From contig JAFLEE010000018.1 of assembly GCA_017302015.1 (NCBI GenBank), positions 1-64,000 of the forward strand: a stretch of 64,000 bases of DNA. Direction: 5' to 3'. The notes beneath the pieces are model-generated. The model saw only the letters and a list, made by a program, of their open reading frames with translations. It was not told the origin of the DNA and did no database searches. The stretch comes from Spirochaetota bacterium (lineage in GTDB: Bacteria > Spirochaetota > UBA12135 > COTS27 > JAFLEE01). The translations under genes and the position numbers were made by a program. Below, piece by piece: positions 33,156-43,400 of this stretch (positions are counted from its first letter, which is position 1; each line of letters begins with the position of its first letter).

Positions 33156-36106
33156 ACAGCCCGTTCTCTCGTTCGGTTGCCGTATGCTTGGCGCTATTCA
33201 CCCTCGCATGGGCCGGGGAAACGCAGGGCGCCCGCGCAGAGCGGGGGACGCCGGTGATCGACGGGGCGCCCACGGAGGCGGTGTGGTCCTCGGCCAAGCG
33301 CTACGGCGATTTCGTGAAACTCGGGCTCGCCGAGCCCGCGTCGGTGGCCACCGAGTTCTCCGTGCTCTACGACGACGAGAACCTTTATTTCGGCGTCCGA
33401 TGCCGCCAGCCCATGGCCGCCCTCGCCGCCCGCTCCCGCACCCGCGACCACGCGGGCATCTTCGCCGACGATTCGGTGGAGATCTTCCTCAACCCCTTCG
33501 TGGGATCGGGGGATGCCCAGGTCCAGCGCTATTTCCAGATCGCGGTGTCCGTAAGCGGCGCCTGGTACGACACCGCCAAGCAGCGGGGCGACCTGGGAAC
33601 GGTGCTCGAGGAGCCTTCCTGGAACCCCGACCTGCGGGTGAGAACGGCCCTGGGCGCCGAGGGGTGGAGCGCCGAAATCGCCATCCCCCTCGCCCCATTG
33701 GGCCTCGGTCGCGCCCACGGGGGGTCCTTCGCCATGAACCTCACCCGCAATTGGCAGGGGGTCCGGCCCACCGAATGGAGCACCTGGGCGCGGCTTAGCC
33801 GCAAGAACTTCAACCTTCCCGATGAGTTCCCGCGCCTCGAGGGGATCGATGCGGATTTCGCGCCTTACCGGTGGGAACTCTCGGGTATCCTCCTCGGGGC
33901 GCCGCAGCGGGGGCCCGCCGGCCTCGTCGTGCCCTGCCATTTCGAATTGGAGAACCTGGGCGCCTCGGAGCGGAATCTGGAAATCACCGCGCGCCTCACC
34001 GCGGCAAACGGCTCGGCGGTGGAACGCACGGCCCTCCTCTCCGTCAAGCCGGGCCGGCAAGGGGTCGACTGGCCGCTGGAGCCGCGCATCGAGGGCCTCC
34101 ATGATCTCGAGGTCTGGGGCCGGGATCCCGCCACCGGCCGCGACGGGCTCTACGCCATCCGGGGAAAAAACCGCATCTACGACTCCCTCCTCGAGGTGGC
34201 CCTCACCGCGCCCGCCTATCGCAACGCGTTTTTCAGCGATGAAAACTCGGGGAAAGTGGAGGGCGAAGCGACGGTCAACCTCGAGGAGTCTCGCCTCAAA
34301 TCCCACGCGCTCCGCCTCGGTTTCACGGGCCCGACCGGCAAATCCCTCGACCTGACCGTGGACCTCGCCGGGAAGCGCACCCCGTGGTCCCTCGCCGTCG
34401 GCGCCCTGGAAGAGGGCGCCTACCGCCTGAGCGTCGAACTCGTTCGCCGGGCCGACCTCGCCGTACTCGCCGCGGTGACGAACACGATCCGGAAACTCCC
34501 CCGCCAAGAAGGCGAGGTGCGCTACGACCGGGACCGAAACGCCATGCGCGTGGATGGCAAGCCGTTCCTCCCCGTGGGCTGGTACGGCGCGGGCGACAGC
34601 GAGGCCGATTTCGACCGCCTCCCCGCCACCCATTTCAATATGCTCTATAACGGGGTGGCGATCTGGAAGGGCGCGGCGGGCACCCTCGCCTTCCTCGACA
34701 AGGCGAAGAGCCGGGGGCTCAAGTTCATGACCTGGCTCTATCCGAACGACCGGATGCTCAAGGAGAAACTTAAGGATGTGGACCATCCGAGCAAGGAGAT
34801 ACTCGCCGAGATCGCCGCCTTCATGGCCGCAGTGCGTAGCCATCCGGCCCTCCTGGGTTGGTACATCGCCGATGAGCCCGAATACAACCGCCTGCGGCCC
34901 AGCTGCCTGGAGGATATCTACCGGCTCGCCCGGGAGGTCGATCCCCATCACCCCGTGGTGATGCTCAATTGCACGGCCCCGGCGATCCGGGAGTACCGGG
35001 ATGGCGGCGATATCCTCATGCCCGACCCGTATCCCGCCTTCTACAAGGAACCCCTGGCCTCCCGCGTGGACATCGAGAAGGTCGCCGAGTTCGTCTCCAT
35101 CGCCAAGGCGGCGAACCTGGGCCGGGGCCCCGTTTGGGTGACGCCCGAGGCGTTCACCTACGCCAACGAGCCCGCCTTCAAGGACCGGCGCTACCCGACC
35201 TTCGACGAGGAACGCGCGATGTCGCTCTTGGCCCTCGTCCATGGCGCCACGGGCTTCTGCTATTTCTCCTATCCCTCCCACCTCAACGCCCCCGAGCTCT
35301 TCGTGGGTATGCCCGCCCTGGCCGAGGAACTCCAAGCCCTCGCCCCGGTCATCCTGGACGGGGAGCGCGTCGCGGTGAGTTCTTCCTCGAAGGAGGTCCA
35401 GGCCGCGTGCTGGCGTCTCGGGACCGCCTATACCCTCATCGCCGTCCACACCCGGGAGGGCTCGGTGGAGGCGACCCTGACCGTGCACGGTGGCCCCGGC
35501 GGCGCTTGGACGGTGGGGATGGAAGAACGGAGCGCGGTTTTCTCCGGGGGCGCGCTGCGCGAGGTGTTCGGCCCCGCGGCGGCCCGCGTCTACACGACGG
35601 GCAAGCCTGCGACCCGGCGCACCGCTACCTCAATCCGCAAGGAAATCGCGGAGCACGGGATCGCCCTCGGGAAGAAGGGCAATCTCGCCTTCGGCGGCGG
35701 GGGGGCGAAGGTCGCCTGCTCGGCGCCGGCCACGGCGGACACACTCTCCTCGGTCGTCGATGGGTGCACCCAACCCCGATCCATGGGGATCACGTTCCGG
35801 GGGGCGCCCTCGGCGCAGAATCCCCAATGGGTGGAGGTGACGTTCCCGAAGCGCGCCACGGTGGGCCGGGTCGTCCTCCACGCCATGCTCCCCGAGTTCG
35901 TGTGGAAACTCGACTCCCCCTATCTCTTCGATTACCGCCTCTCATGGCGCGACGGGGCCGCTTGGACCCCCCTGGCGGAAGGGTCCGCCGACCGGGGAAT
36001 GATTGAAATCGCCTTCCCGCCCGTGGCGACCGAGAGCCTGTGGGTGGAGTTCGTCAAATCACGGGGCCGGATCGATCTGGTCGAGGTGGAAGCCTATGGC
36101 AAATAA
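33152..36106 (+). CDS. Secreted CBM9-glycosidase with discoidin-like tail
   Basis: A 984-aa exported enzyme. The signal peptide (about 1-25) is followed by a CBM9-like domain (about 28-225; GTPVIDGAPTEAVWSSAKRY, DDENLYFGVRC), beta-sandwich linkers, and a clan GH-A-like barrel from about residue 460 (MRVDGKPFLPVGWYGAG). GWYIADEPEYN holds the probable acid/base E575, VTPEAF a possible nucleophile E666. The C-terminal 130 residues look like a F5/8-type (discoidin) binding domain (WVEVTFPKRATVGRVVLHA). Translationally coupled to the LacI gene before and the LamG gene after it. Exact GH family uncertain; GH2 or GH5-related. Confidence 0.7.
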   Translation: MNSPFSRSVAVCLALFTLAWAGETQGARAERGTPVIDGAPTEAVWSSAKRYGDFVKLGLAEPASVATEFSVLYDDENLYFGVRCRQPMAALAARSRTRDHAGIFADDSVEIFLNPFVGSGDAQVQRYFQIAVSVSGAWYDTAKQRGDLGTVLEEPSWNPDLRVRTALGAEGWSAEIAIPLAPLGLGRAHGGSFAMNLTRNWQGVRPTEWSTWARLSRKNFNLPDEFPRLEGIDADFAPYRWELSGILLGAPQRGPAGLVVPCHFELENLGASERNLEITARLTAANGSAVERTALLSVKPGRQGVDWPLEPRIEGLHDLEVWGRDPATGRDGLYAIRGKNRIYDSLLEVALTAPAYRNAFFSDENSGKVEGEATVNLEESRLKSHALRLGFTGPTGKSLDLTVDLAGKRTPWSLAVGALEEGAYRLSVELVRRADLAVLAAVTNTIRKLPRQEGEVRYDRDRNAMRVDGKPFLPVGWYGAGDSEADFDRLPATHFNMLYNGVAIWKGAAGTLAFLDKAKSRGLKFMTWLYPNDRMLKEKLKDVDHPSKEILAEIAAFMAAVRSHPALLGWYIADEPEYNRLRPSCLEDIYRLAREVDPHHPVVMLNCTAPAIREYRDGGDILMPDPYPAFYKEPLASRVDIEKVAEFVSIAKAANLGRGPVWVTPEAFTYANEPAFKDRRYPTFDEERAMSLLALVHGATGFCYFSYPSHLNAPELFVGMPALAEELQALAPVILDGERVAVSSSSKEVQAACWRLGTAYTLIAVHTREGSVEATLTVHGGPGGAWTVGMEERSAVFSGGALREVFGPAAARVYTTGKPATRRTATSIRKEIAEHGIALGKKGNLAFGGGGAKVACSAPATADTLSSVVDGCTQPRSMGITFRGAPSAQNPQWVEVTFPKRATVGRVVLHAMLPEFVWKLDSPYLFDYRLSWRDGAAWTPLAEGSADRGMIEIAFPPVATESLWVEFVKSRGRIDLVEVEAYGK

Positions 36107-36857
36107 CAAAACGACTTGGTGGGCGGCCCTCTTCGTGCTGGCCTGCGCCGGCGCCCAGGAGTTCCCGCTGCGCTCCGTGCAGATCCCAGACGCGCCGTCG
36201 CTCCTTCTCGCCCATTTCGACGGGACGCTCCTGGATGAGATTTCGGGGAACGAGGCGAAGGCGAGCGGACCGCTTCCGTTCTGCCGGGGAAAGTTCGGCA
36301 AGGGCGTTTTCTTCCCCCGCGACTCGAAGGAGATCCTCTCTTTCGCCCCCAAACTCCCCTGGGCCGAGGGGGCCGGTACGCTGTCGCTTTGGATCCGCCT
36401 CGATTGGGAGCCGCGCACCAATGTCACGAGCGGGCGGACGATCGTGGACATCTTCACCCGAAACGAGAAGGCCAATCGCGCCCGGCTCTACCTCTACGCC
36501 AACGGCGAAAAATCTCCGGGAACCCATCTATTCCTCGTTCTCTCCGACGCCGCAGGAAAGTCCATTTCCCACGGGGTCGACCTGGGTCAGGACGCCAAAT
36601 GGCGGGCGGGGGACTGGCATCATTTGGTCGTATCGTGGATGAGCGGCAAGGGCATCGTCTTCGCCCTCGACGGCGCGGCGCAAAAAATCGGCAAGCCGGG
36701 GGAAAATTGGGAGATGGACCTCACCGCCTGCGAGATCTTCGTCGGGATGCCCTTCTATGCGGCTTCCCGGCTGGCCCAGGGAAAGCCGGTTCCCCCCCTC
36801 GAGGGCGCGCTGGATGAACTTATGATTTCCAGGCAGGCCCTCCTGGCGTTTCCCTGA
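36096..36857 (+). CDS. Secreted LamG/concanavalin-like protein
   Basis: A 253-aa exported protein made of a signal peptide (about 1-20) and one LamG/laminin-G-type jelly roll (LLLAHFDGTLLDEISGNEAK; GTLSLWIRLDWEP; WHHLVVSWMSGKGIVFALDG; GALDELMISRQAL). Such domains bind glycans. The start ATG overlaps the preceding glycosidase by 11 nt, the third gene of a LacI-glycosidase-LamG operon, so it probably binds the same polysaccharide or its products outside the cell. A similar domain is fused to the enzyme at 20819. Confidence 0.8.
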   Translation: MANNKTTWWAALFVLACAGAQEFPLRSVQIPDAPSLLLAHFDGTLLDEISGNEAKASGPLPFCRGKFGKGVFFPRDSKEILSFAPKLPWAEGAGTLSLWIRLDWEPRTNVTSGRTIVDIFTRNEKANRARLYLYANGEKSPGTHLFLVLSDAAGKSISHGVDLGQDAKWRAGDWHHLVVSWMSGKGIVFALDGAAQKIGKPGENWEMDLTACEIFVGMPFYAASRLAQGKPVPPLEGALDELMISRQALLAFP

Positions 36858-36884
36858 TCCGCGGACCTCGGGGACGGAGACGGC

Positions 36885-36899
36885 GGGAGGGGCCCTCCC
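36885..36899 (+). terminator. GC hairpin after the LamG gene
   Basis: GGGAGG (36885-36890) and CCTCCC (36894-36899) pair around GGC. No T tract follows, so it might be a pause, processing or weak terminator site. Confidence 0.3.
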
Positions 36900-36930
36900 C
36901 AGGGAATGCTTTCGCCGCTTAGGAGCCCCG

Positions 36931-37530
36931 ATGAACTCGATTCGACCGACCCGGCGTTTCGCGCTTCTGTGTCCCCTGCTTTTCGCGTTTGGGATGGCGG
37001 GAGCGCCCGAGGATGCCATCCTCGTTCTCCTCGAAGGGGTGCCGTCGGGTTTCAAGGCCGAGGGATAAGCCGGCGTCGCGCCCGCGACCTATGGGAAGAG
37101 CCTGAGGGTCCTGGTGACCGAAAAAGCCACGTCCTGGTGCGCCCTTTTCCTGAAGGCAGGCGCCCCGATCGCACTTGAGGGGCCTGCCGCCAAACGCTAC
37201 TTGGTCTTTTCCATCAATGGCGATGAAGACTCTTTTGGCGCCCATACGGGGGACCAAAAACTCCAGATTTCCCTCGCCAACCAGAAGGTCAACTTAGACA
37301 AGAAGGGCCACCTGCCGCTCTCGGGCTTCATCGAGGGCGGCGCGGTGGACCCTGACCCCGCCACCCGGCAACGGGTCGTCGTGCCCCTGGCCAAATTCGA
37401 CCGCGCCGGGGAGAAGACCGGGGTGGATACGATGTCGCTGCAGTATGTCGCCGCGCCCCCCAAGGCCGGCATCTGCATCGCCTCGATGTCTTTCACCGCG
37501 ACGCTTCCCGAGCCCTCGCCCGTGCGCGAG
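36931..37530 (+). pseudogene. Decayed copy of the GH42-like gene's N-terminal module
   Basis: The segment keeps AGGAG (36922-36925 region), an ATG, a signal peptide (FALLCPLLFAFGMAG) and a beta-sandwich module matching residues about 30-210 of the enzyme at 40434. Codon 46 is a TAA (37066-37068) where the paralogue has tryptophan; the frame then continues intact (SLRVLVTEKATSWCALFL; QKLQISLANQKVNLDKKGHL; LQYVAAPPKAGICIASM). Homology stops at about 37530; the open frame runs on to 37923 only as antisense of the AraC gene. The catalytic part is missing. Nucleotide similarity to 40700-41010 is high. Stop plus truncation make it a duplicated, dying gene. Confidence 0.8.
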
Positions 37531-37611
37531 GTTCGCGGAAAGGGTCAAACGCGCCCGCCGAAGAAGGCTGCCCATCCTCATGGGGTGATGATGGTATTCG
37601 CGCGGGAGCGC

Positions 37612-37628
37612 GCCCCATGGGGCTTTTT
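37612..37628 (+). terminator. Small hairpin with T5
   Basis: The palindrome GCCCCATGGGGC (37612-37623) is followed by TTTTT. It lies between the pseudogene and the convergent AraC gene. The RNA stem would be only 4-5 bp, so a weak terminator. Confidence 0.35.
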
Positions 37629-37641
37629 AAGCGGTTCTCCC

Positions 37642-38466
37642 TCACGTTCCCCGATGCACCCCCGGCGCCGCCCCGAAGAGGCGCTGGTATTGCCGGCAGA
37701 ACGTCGGCACGCTGGCGTAACCCATGCGTCGCGCCACTTCGGCCACCGAGACGTCTTCCTGCTGGAGCATGACCGAGGCCTGCCGGAGTTTCTCGCGCAT
37801 GATGAACACGCGGGGAGTCACCCCGTGGGTATTGAGGAAGAGTTTGCAGAAGTACTCCCGGCTCAAGTGGAGCGCGGAGGCCAGTTCGGAAGCGCGGATC
37901 GGGCGAGAGGCGTTTCGGGATAAGTAGAGGAAGATCGTCTCCGATTGGCCCTCGGTCAGGGTGCGCTTCCCCGGGTGGCGGGCGGTGCGAGCGAGGAGCA
38001 TCCCCGTGAACAGCAGGCTGAATTGGGCGCGCAGGCGCGAGGCTTGCCAGGGATTCTGTCGACGGTTTTCGGAGAGGATGCTGCGAAGGATCGGGAGGAG
38101 ACCGAGCGCCTGGGCCACGTGGAGGAAGGGCTCGGCGCAGGCGACGGGCGCTCCGTTCTCCAACAACCGGAAGGCGAGAAAATAGGCGGAAACCCCCTTG
38201 TCGATGCGGTAATCGTGGGCGACCCCGGGGGAGACGAGGAGCAGTTCGCCCGGGCGACAGAGGAGGCGCTTTTCGCCGAATCGATAGCGGGCCGCTCCCT
38301 GGTGGCCGAATTGGAGCCCGAAATGGGGGGCGATCCAACCATGTTGGCCCTGGGGGTGGGGGGACGTATAGCGGTACCCGGTAGCCACCTCGATCCCGAG
38401 TTTTCCATCGCAAAGCAGGGCGGTCAGGCGATCGAGGGGGAGGGATTTTTGCTTGGAAGACCGCAT
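37642..38466 (-). CDS. AraC-family regulator
   Basis: A 274-aa AraC-type regulator. An N-terminal cupin (YTSPHPQGQHGWIAPHFGLQ; CRPGELLLVSPGVAHDYRI) would bind a sugar; the C-terminus has two helix-turn-helices (ASELASALHLSREYFCKLF and VSVAEVARRMGYASVPTFCR). It converges on the pseudogene and is divergent from a histidine phosphatase; its target is probably the nearby glycosidase group (39384-44018) or once was the lost gene. A TATAAT at 38519-38524 on this strand would give a 50-nt leader; no Shine-Dalgarno site is clear. Confidence 0.88.
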   Translation of the reverse strand: MRSSKQKSLPLDRLTALLCDGKLGIEVATGYRYTSPHPQGQHGWIAPHFGLQFGHQGAARYRFGEKRLLCRPGELLLVSPGVAHDYRIDKGVSAYFLAFRLLENGAPVACAEPFLHVAQALGLLPILRSILSENRRQNPWQASRLRAQFSLLFTGMLLARTARHPGKRTLTEGQSETIFLYLSRNASRPIRASELASALHLSREYFCKLFLNTHGVTPRVFIMREKLRQASVMLQQEDVSVAEVARRMGYASVPTFCRQYQRLFGAAPGVHRGT

Positions 38467-38576
38467 TCGGGATAAGGATTCGCCCTTGGGGAAATGGAAA
38501 CCCCGGGCTGACCGGGCTATTATAACCGGAGAGTCGGGCGGGAAGGACAGGAGACGCGGATGGGGGCGGATTCGTG

Positions 38577-39260
38577 ATGGCCAAAGACGCGGAAAATACG
38601 GGGAGAGCGGTGTGGCTCGTGCGCCACGGGCACCGGGCGGACGAAGCGGGCGCCCCCTCGGAGGGCCTCGGCCTCCCGCCCTTGTCCACCCGGGGGCGAA
38701 AGGAGGCGCACATGCTCGCCCGCTCGATCACCCGCCCACCCGATCTCCTCGTCGCCTCGCCCTTCGTGAGGGCCCAGGAAACCCTCGCGCCGGCACGCGC
38801 GCGTTTCCCCGGGACGCCCTTCGAAACCTGGCCCGTGCAGGAGTTCACCATGATCCCCGCCGCGATGTTCGAGGGCACGACCTGCGAGGATCGGGAATCT
38901 GCCATCGACGCCTATTGGGCGGCCAAGGATCCGACGCGCAACCAAGGGCCGGGGGCGGAGTCGTTCGTGGAACTGATCCAAAGGGTCGAGACGTTCATCG
39001 AGGCGCTGCGCGCGCGCCGAGAAAGGTTTACGGTGGTCGTCAGCCACGGCTACACGATCCAAGCGGCGTTGTGGCGCCTTCGGGAACCGGAAGCGGTCCT
39101 GGATGGGCGCGCCATGGATCGATTCCAGGCATTCCGGGGCATCACGCCGGTGCCCACCGTCATCGTCTTCCCGCTCACCGTGGGCCATGCGGGCACGATC
39201 CACGTCGGTGTTCCCTGGCGCCCGTTGAAAGGCCCGGGCGGCCCGGGGCCGAGGGATTGA
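38577..39260 (+). CDS. Histidine-phosphatase-family protein
   Basis: A 227-aa cytoplasmic protein of the histidine phosphatase (phosphoglycerate-mutase-like) superfamily. The catalytic RHG motif is in VWLVRHGHRADEAG; the second histidine is in TVVVSHGYTIQAAL. It could dephosphorylate a sugar phosphate or other metabolite. The codon before ATG 38577 is GTG, so translation could start three bases earlier. It is divergent from the AraC gene and is followed, 123 nt later, by the GH113-like gene. The substrate cannot be told from sequence. Confidence 0.8.
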   Translation: MAKDAENTGRAVWLVRHGHRADEAGAPSEGLGLPPLSTRGRKEAHMLARSITRPPDLLVASPFVRAQETLAPARARFPGTPFETWPVQEFTMIPAAMFEGTTCEDRESAIDAYWAAKDPTRNQGPGAESFVELIQRVETFIEALRARRERFTVVVSHGYTIQAALWRLREPEAVLDGRAMDRFQAFRGITPVPTVIVFPLTVGHAGTIHVGVPWRPLKGPGGPGPRD

Positions 39261-39383
39261 ATGCCATGCTCGGCGCGCGTCCCGCGAATCGAAAATCGCG
39301 CTCGGCGGCATGAATCCCCGCCATCGCCGGCGCCCCAGACCCCCTTCGTCGATGATTTTAAAATGCACCAATAGGAACCCCCC

Positions 39384-40376
39384 ATGCCCGCATCCACCCG
39401 ACCGCTCCCCTTCCTCCGTGGCGTCAATTTCGGCTTCCTCGGGAAACGGGGCTATCTCCGCGACCCGCGACACGCAGCCGATCTCGAGCGCATGAAGGCG
39501 CTGGGCATCGACACGGTGGCCCTCAATATCGCCTTCTTCCAGGAAACCTTCGCCAGCACCCGCGTTTTCCTGGATGTGGAGAACACCCCCGACGACCTCG
39601 AGATCGTCTCGTTCACCGAGGCGTGCCACCGCGCGGGCCTCAAGGTCATCCTGCGCCCCGTCCTCGAGTGCTGGGATAGCACGCCCCGCATGAACATCCA
39701 ATTCCCCCCCGACGGCATCGGCCACCTGGAAGGCGTCGTTCCCCGGTATTGGGAGGCCTGGTTCCGCAGTTTCACCGCGGCCATGGTGCATTTCGCCCGC
39801 CTGGCGGAAACGACGAAGGCGTTCATGCTCAGCCTCAATTGCGAGATGGCGTCGACCGAGCACATGGAAGCGGGATGGGCGTCGGTCGTCGGGGCCGTGA
39901 GGGAGGTCTATGGCGGCCAAGTCGTCTACAATGCGTTCCCCTGGGGGGCCAAGCGCGAATGGTACCGACTGCTCGACCAGATCTTCTTCAGTTTCTACGC
40001 CGAGGCGCCCACGGGCATCGACGAGCAGGTGAAGATGCTCAAGGGATACGCCGAGCATTACCATAAGCCCGTCGTCCTCGGCGAGTTCGGGGTGCGTTCT
40101 TTCCGCAAGGTGCCCGAGCAGCAGACCGGCGCCGATTTCAACTGGACCGGGGAATACGACGGGAAGCGCCAGGTCGATTTCTTCAACAATGTGCTGTCGC
40201 GGGTGTGGAGCGAGCCGTGGTGCGGTGGCGCGCTCTATTGGAAATGGGACGAGAACCAGGATCGCAAGAACTTCAGGGGCGACCCCCGGGGCGACATGGG
40301 CCTCACGATCCAGGGGAAGCCGGCGGAAGAGGCGCTGCGGGGATGGTTCACGCGGGAGGACCGGGCCCGCCTTTGA
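39384..40376 (+). CDS. GH113-like glycosidase, probably cytoplasmic
   Basis: A 330-aa single-domain (beta/alpha)8 enzyme with no signal peptide, resembling GH113 beta-mannanases and related GTA-TIM proteins. It opens with LPFLRGVNFGFLGKRGY and ends with LYWKWDENQD. Probable catalytic residues are E154 in LNCEMAS and E234 in VVLGEFGVRS, 80 residues apart. AGGA lies 7 nt before ATG 39384. Lacking export, it probably cuts oligosaccharides taken up into the cell. The secreted GH42-like enzyme follows 57 nt later and may supply them. Mannan specificity is inferred from family only. Confidence 0.72.
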   Translation: MPASTRPLPFLRGVNFGFLGKRGYLRDPRHAADLERMKALGIDTVALNIAFFQETFASTRVFLDVENTPDDLEIVSFTEACHRAGLKVILRPVLECWDSTPRMNIQFPPDGIGHLEGVVPRYWEAWFRSFTAAMVHFARLAETTKAFMLSLNCEMASTEHMEAGWASVVGAVREVYGGQVVYNAFPWGAKREWYRLLDQIFFSFYAEAPTGIDEQVKMLKGYAEHYHKPVVLGEFGVRSFRKVPEQQTGADFNWTGEYDGKRQVDFFNNVLSRVWSEPWCGGALYWKWDENQDRKNFRGDPRGDMGLTIQGKPAEEALRGWFTREDRARL

Positions 40377-40433
40377 TCTGATGGGAAAATCCCCCGGCAC
40401 CGCGTTTCACTTCTCGACTTCAGGAGCCTCCCG

Positions 40434-43400
40434 ATGACCCATTCCCGCCCGATCGCCTTCCTGATCGCGACTCTCTTCGCCCTCGCCGGGGCCCAGGATC
40501 CCGCGTCGCGACCCTCCGATGCCGCCCCCATCGTCCTCGATGGGGTGCCCACGGGCTTCAAAACCGAAGGCTGGGGCGGGGTCTCGCCGGCGAGCGAAGG
40601 GAAGAGCCTTCGATTGGTCGTGACCGAGAAGGCCACGCCCTGGTGCGGCATGTTCCTGCGGGGCAATGCCCCCATCCCGTTCACGGCAGCGTCCACCAAT
40701 CTTTTCCTGGTCTTTTTTGTCAATGGGGATGACGATTCCTTCGCCGCCCATGTCGGGGCCCAGAAACTCCAGATCTCGCTCTCCAGCCAGAAGGTGACCT
40801 TCGATAAAAAAGGCCATATCCCCCTGTCGCCCTTCATCGAGGACGGCGCCGTCGATGGCGATCCCGCCACCTGGCAGCGGGTGGTGGTTCCCCTCGAAAA
40901 GTTCGACCGTTCGATGGAGCAGACGTCGCTGGATACGATTTCCCTGCAATATGTCGCCGCGCCCCCCAAGGCGGGGATCCGCATTTCCTCCATGTACCTT
41001 TCTGCCCAGCGCCCCGCGGCGAAGGTGGGACTCCCCAAGGTCGACGCCAAACCGGCCGTCGATACGGTTTTCCCCGAACTCGCCGACTTGCCGAAAGAAC
41101 TCCTGATGGCCCGCGACGCCGCGGTGACGGTGAGCCCAGAGGGTTCCTACCTTGTCGACGGGAAACCCCGCTTCCTCATCGGCGCCCAGGTGGAAGCCGG
41201 CCTGGCCTCGACCCTCGCCCCGCGCATGGGCTACGATCCCAAGTACGCCTGGATCTACGAGTCGCCGGTGGACTGGGAGCGGGCCCAGCGATTGGGGTTC
41301 GACACCCTGGGGGCATTCTTCCCCAGCAGTTGGGTGCGCAAGCGCGACCCCAAATTGCCCTTCGCCGGCATCGGCACCCCGCCCAACGACGAAGCGGCCT
41401 TCGACCCATTCCTCCAGAAACTCCAATTGCCCCTCTATGTCGACATGACCTGCGAGAGTTGGACCCACGGGATCCTCATCGGCAGCAAGGCCATCCCCGA
41501 AGAGGCCAAGTCCGACAAGAACAAGACCCATTTCCTGCGCTATAGCATCCTCCACCCCGAGGGGGTTTCCCTCTATAAAGAGATGATGGTGTCCATCGCC
41601 CAGCGGGCCCTGAAAAACGGCGCCAAGCCCCTTTTTTACGAACTCTTCAACGAGCCCGCCTACCGGGATGAGAACGCCTACAATCGGGGGCTCTTCATCG
41701 AGTGGCTGAAGAAGAAATGGGGGACGATCCAGCGGCTCAATACGGCCTGGCGCACCCGCTACGGGACCTTCGAAGAGATCGCCTCGTGGAGGGCGCCCTC
41801 CGACCAGACGGGCCTCTTCGTCGATTGGCTGAAGTTCCTCGAGGGCTCGTTCACCGAACTCTGCCGCGTCGGCCGAGACACGGTGCGCGGGGTCGACCCC
41901 GCGGCCCGCACCTGCGTGCAGATCATGGGCATGTACTATTACCGCAGCCTTCCCGCCAGCGGGGTGAACATCTTCGAGGTCAATCGCATCATGGATTCCG
42001 TCTCCATGCCCACGGGAGGCGGCCTGTCTTCCCTCGGCACGGGGCTGCGCAGCCCCCCGTCCAGCGCCGTCCAGGCCAATTGCCTCGTGGACGCGGAGGG
42101 GCTCCTGATGGCGCGCTTCTTTGCCAACCTCGCCGACGGCAAGAAGCCGATCCACGACGGGGAGTTCTACGGCGGCGGCGCGAAGGACCGCAAGACCCTG
42201 GTGAACTCGCTCTGGCTCGAACTCGCCCGGGGCATGGACGCCTCCTACCTATTCGTCTGGGACAAGCGCGCTTGGGATTGGAAGACGGAGGAGGAGGGCC
42301 GCAAGGCCGCCGAGAAATTCCCCTACCTCTGGCTCAACCCGTACGCCAAGCCCGTCGACGCCATGGGGGGCTTCCTCGATTTCAAGAAGGAGATGAAGCG
42401 CGTCGAGGCGCTCCTCATGCCCAAGCCCCGGGGCGTGGACCATCCCGTCGCGCTCCTGGTCTCCTATCCCACGGAGCGCACCGTCGGGGTGGCGACGGCG
42501 GAGCATAACGCCGTGCTGCCCTACGCGGCCGCCCTCAGTTTCAGCCACCACGGCTTCGACGTCGTGATGGAGGAGCAATTTCCCGAGGGGCGCCTCGATC
42601 GCTACCGGGTGCTCGTGGCCGCCGGCGTGAAGAACCTCTACCCGGCGAGCCCCGGCGCCCTCATGAAGTTCCTCACCCGCGGCGGCGTGCTCATCGTCGG
42701 CCTCGACCTCCCCGTGCTCGACGAATACGAGAACCCCCAGCCCTGGCCGGCGATGGAAGGCCTGCGTTTGGGGTCAAAGGCCCCCGCCACCGGCAATGAA
42801 CTCGCGCTCACCATCCCGCGTTGGGAAAAACTCCCGGGCGCACTGCGGGCCGCGGGCTACCTCGAGGTGGAAGCGGCGAAGGATTGGGAGACGGCGGGGA
42901 GCCTGGGCGGGAAGCCCGCCCTGCTGCGGAAAGCGGTGGGGAAGGGGAGCGTGTGGTACCTGGGCGCCAAGCTGCCGGAGTACGCCCTGGCCTCCGTCCT
43001 GGGGAGCATCCTCCAGAGGGAGAAAGTGGAGCGGGCCTTCGACTTAAGCGACGCGGCCACCGGCGAACTCGAGCCGAACGTGGAGGTCGAATGGGCCGAC
43101 CGGGGGGACCAGAAAGCCTTCTTCCTGTTCAATTGGGACCTCTACTCCAAACTCGCCCGTCTCCGTCCCGCCCGGATGGAAGGCTTCACCGCCGCCTACG
43201 ATCCGGTGGATGGCCAGCGCTACGAGCTTTCCGAGAAGGGCTTGGCCCTCACGCTCCCGCCCCAAACGCGCAAACTCGTGGTCTTCTCCAAGGCTCCCGC
43301 CCCGGCTTCGCTGGCCTACGCCGACGAGGCGGCCGTGCGCGAAGCGCATCGGCGGGCCCGGGAAGGGGAGGCACGCGCGTCGCGCGTGGGCGAGGCCGCC

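Noticed and set aside
28493-35488. Antisense frames of 826 aa (28493-30973) and 764 aa (33194-35488)
   Set aside because: Both lie opposite well-supported secreted enzymes, show only low-complexity composition and have no ribosome sites.
37493-40400. Minus-strand frames of 470 aa (37493-38905) and 626 aa (38520-40400)
   Set aside because: They overlap the AraC gene in another frame or lie antisense to the histidine phosphatase and GH113 genes, which have clear motifs.
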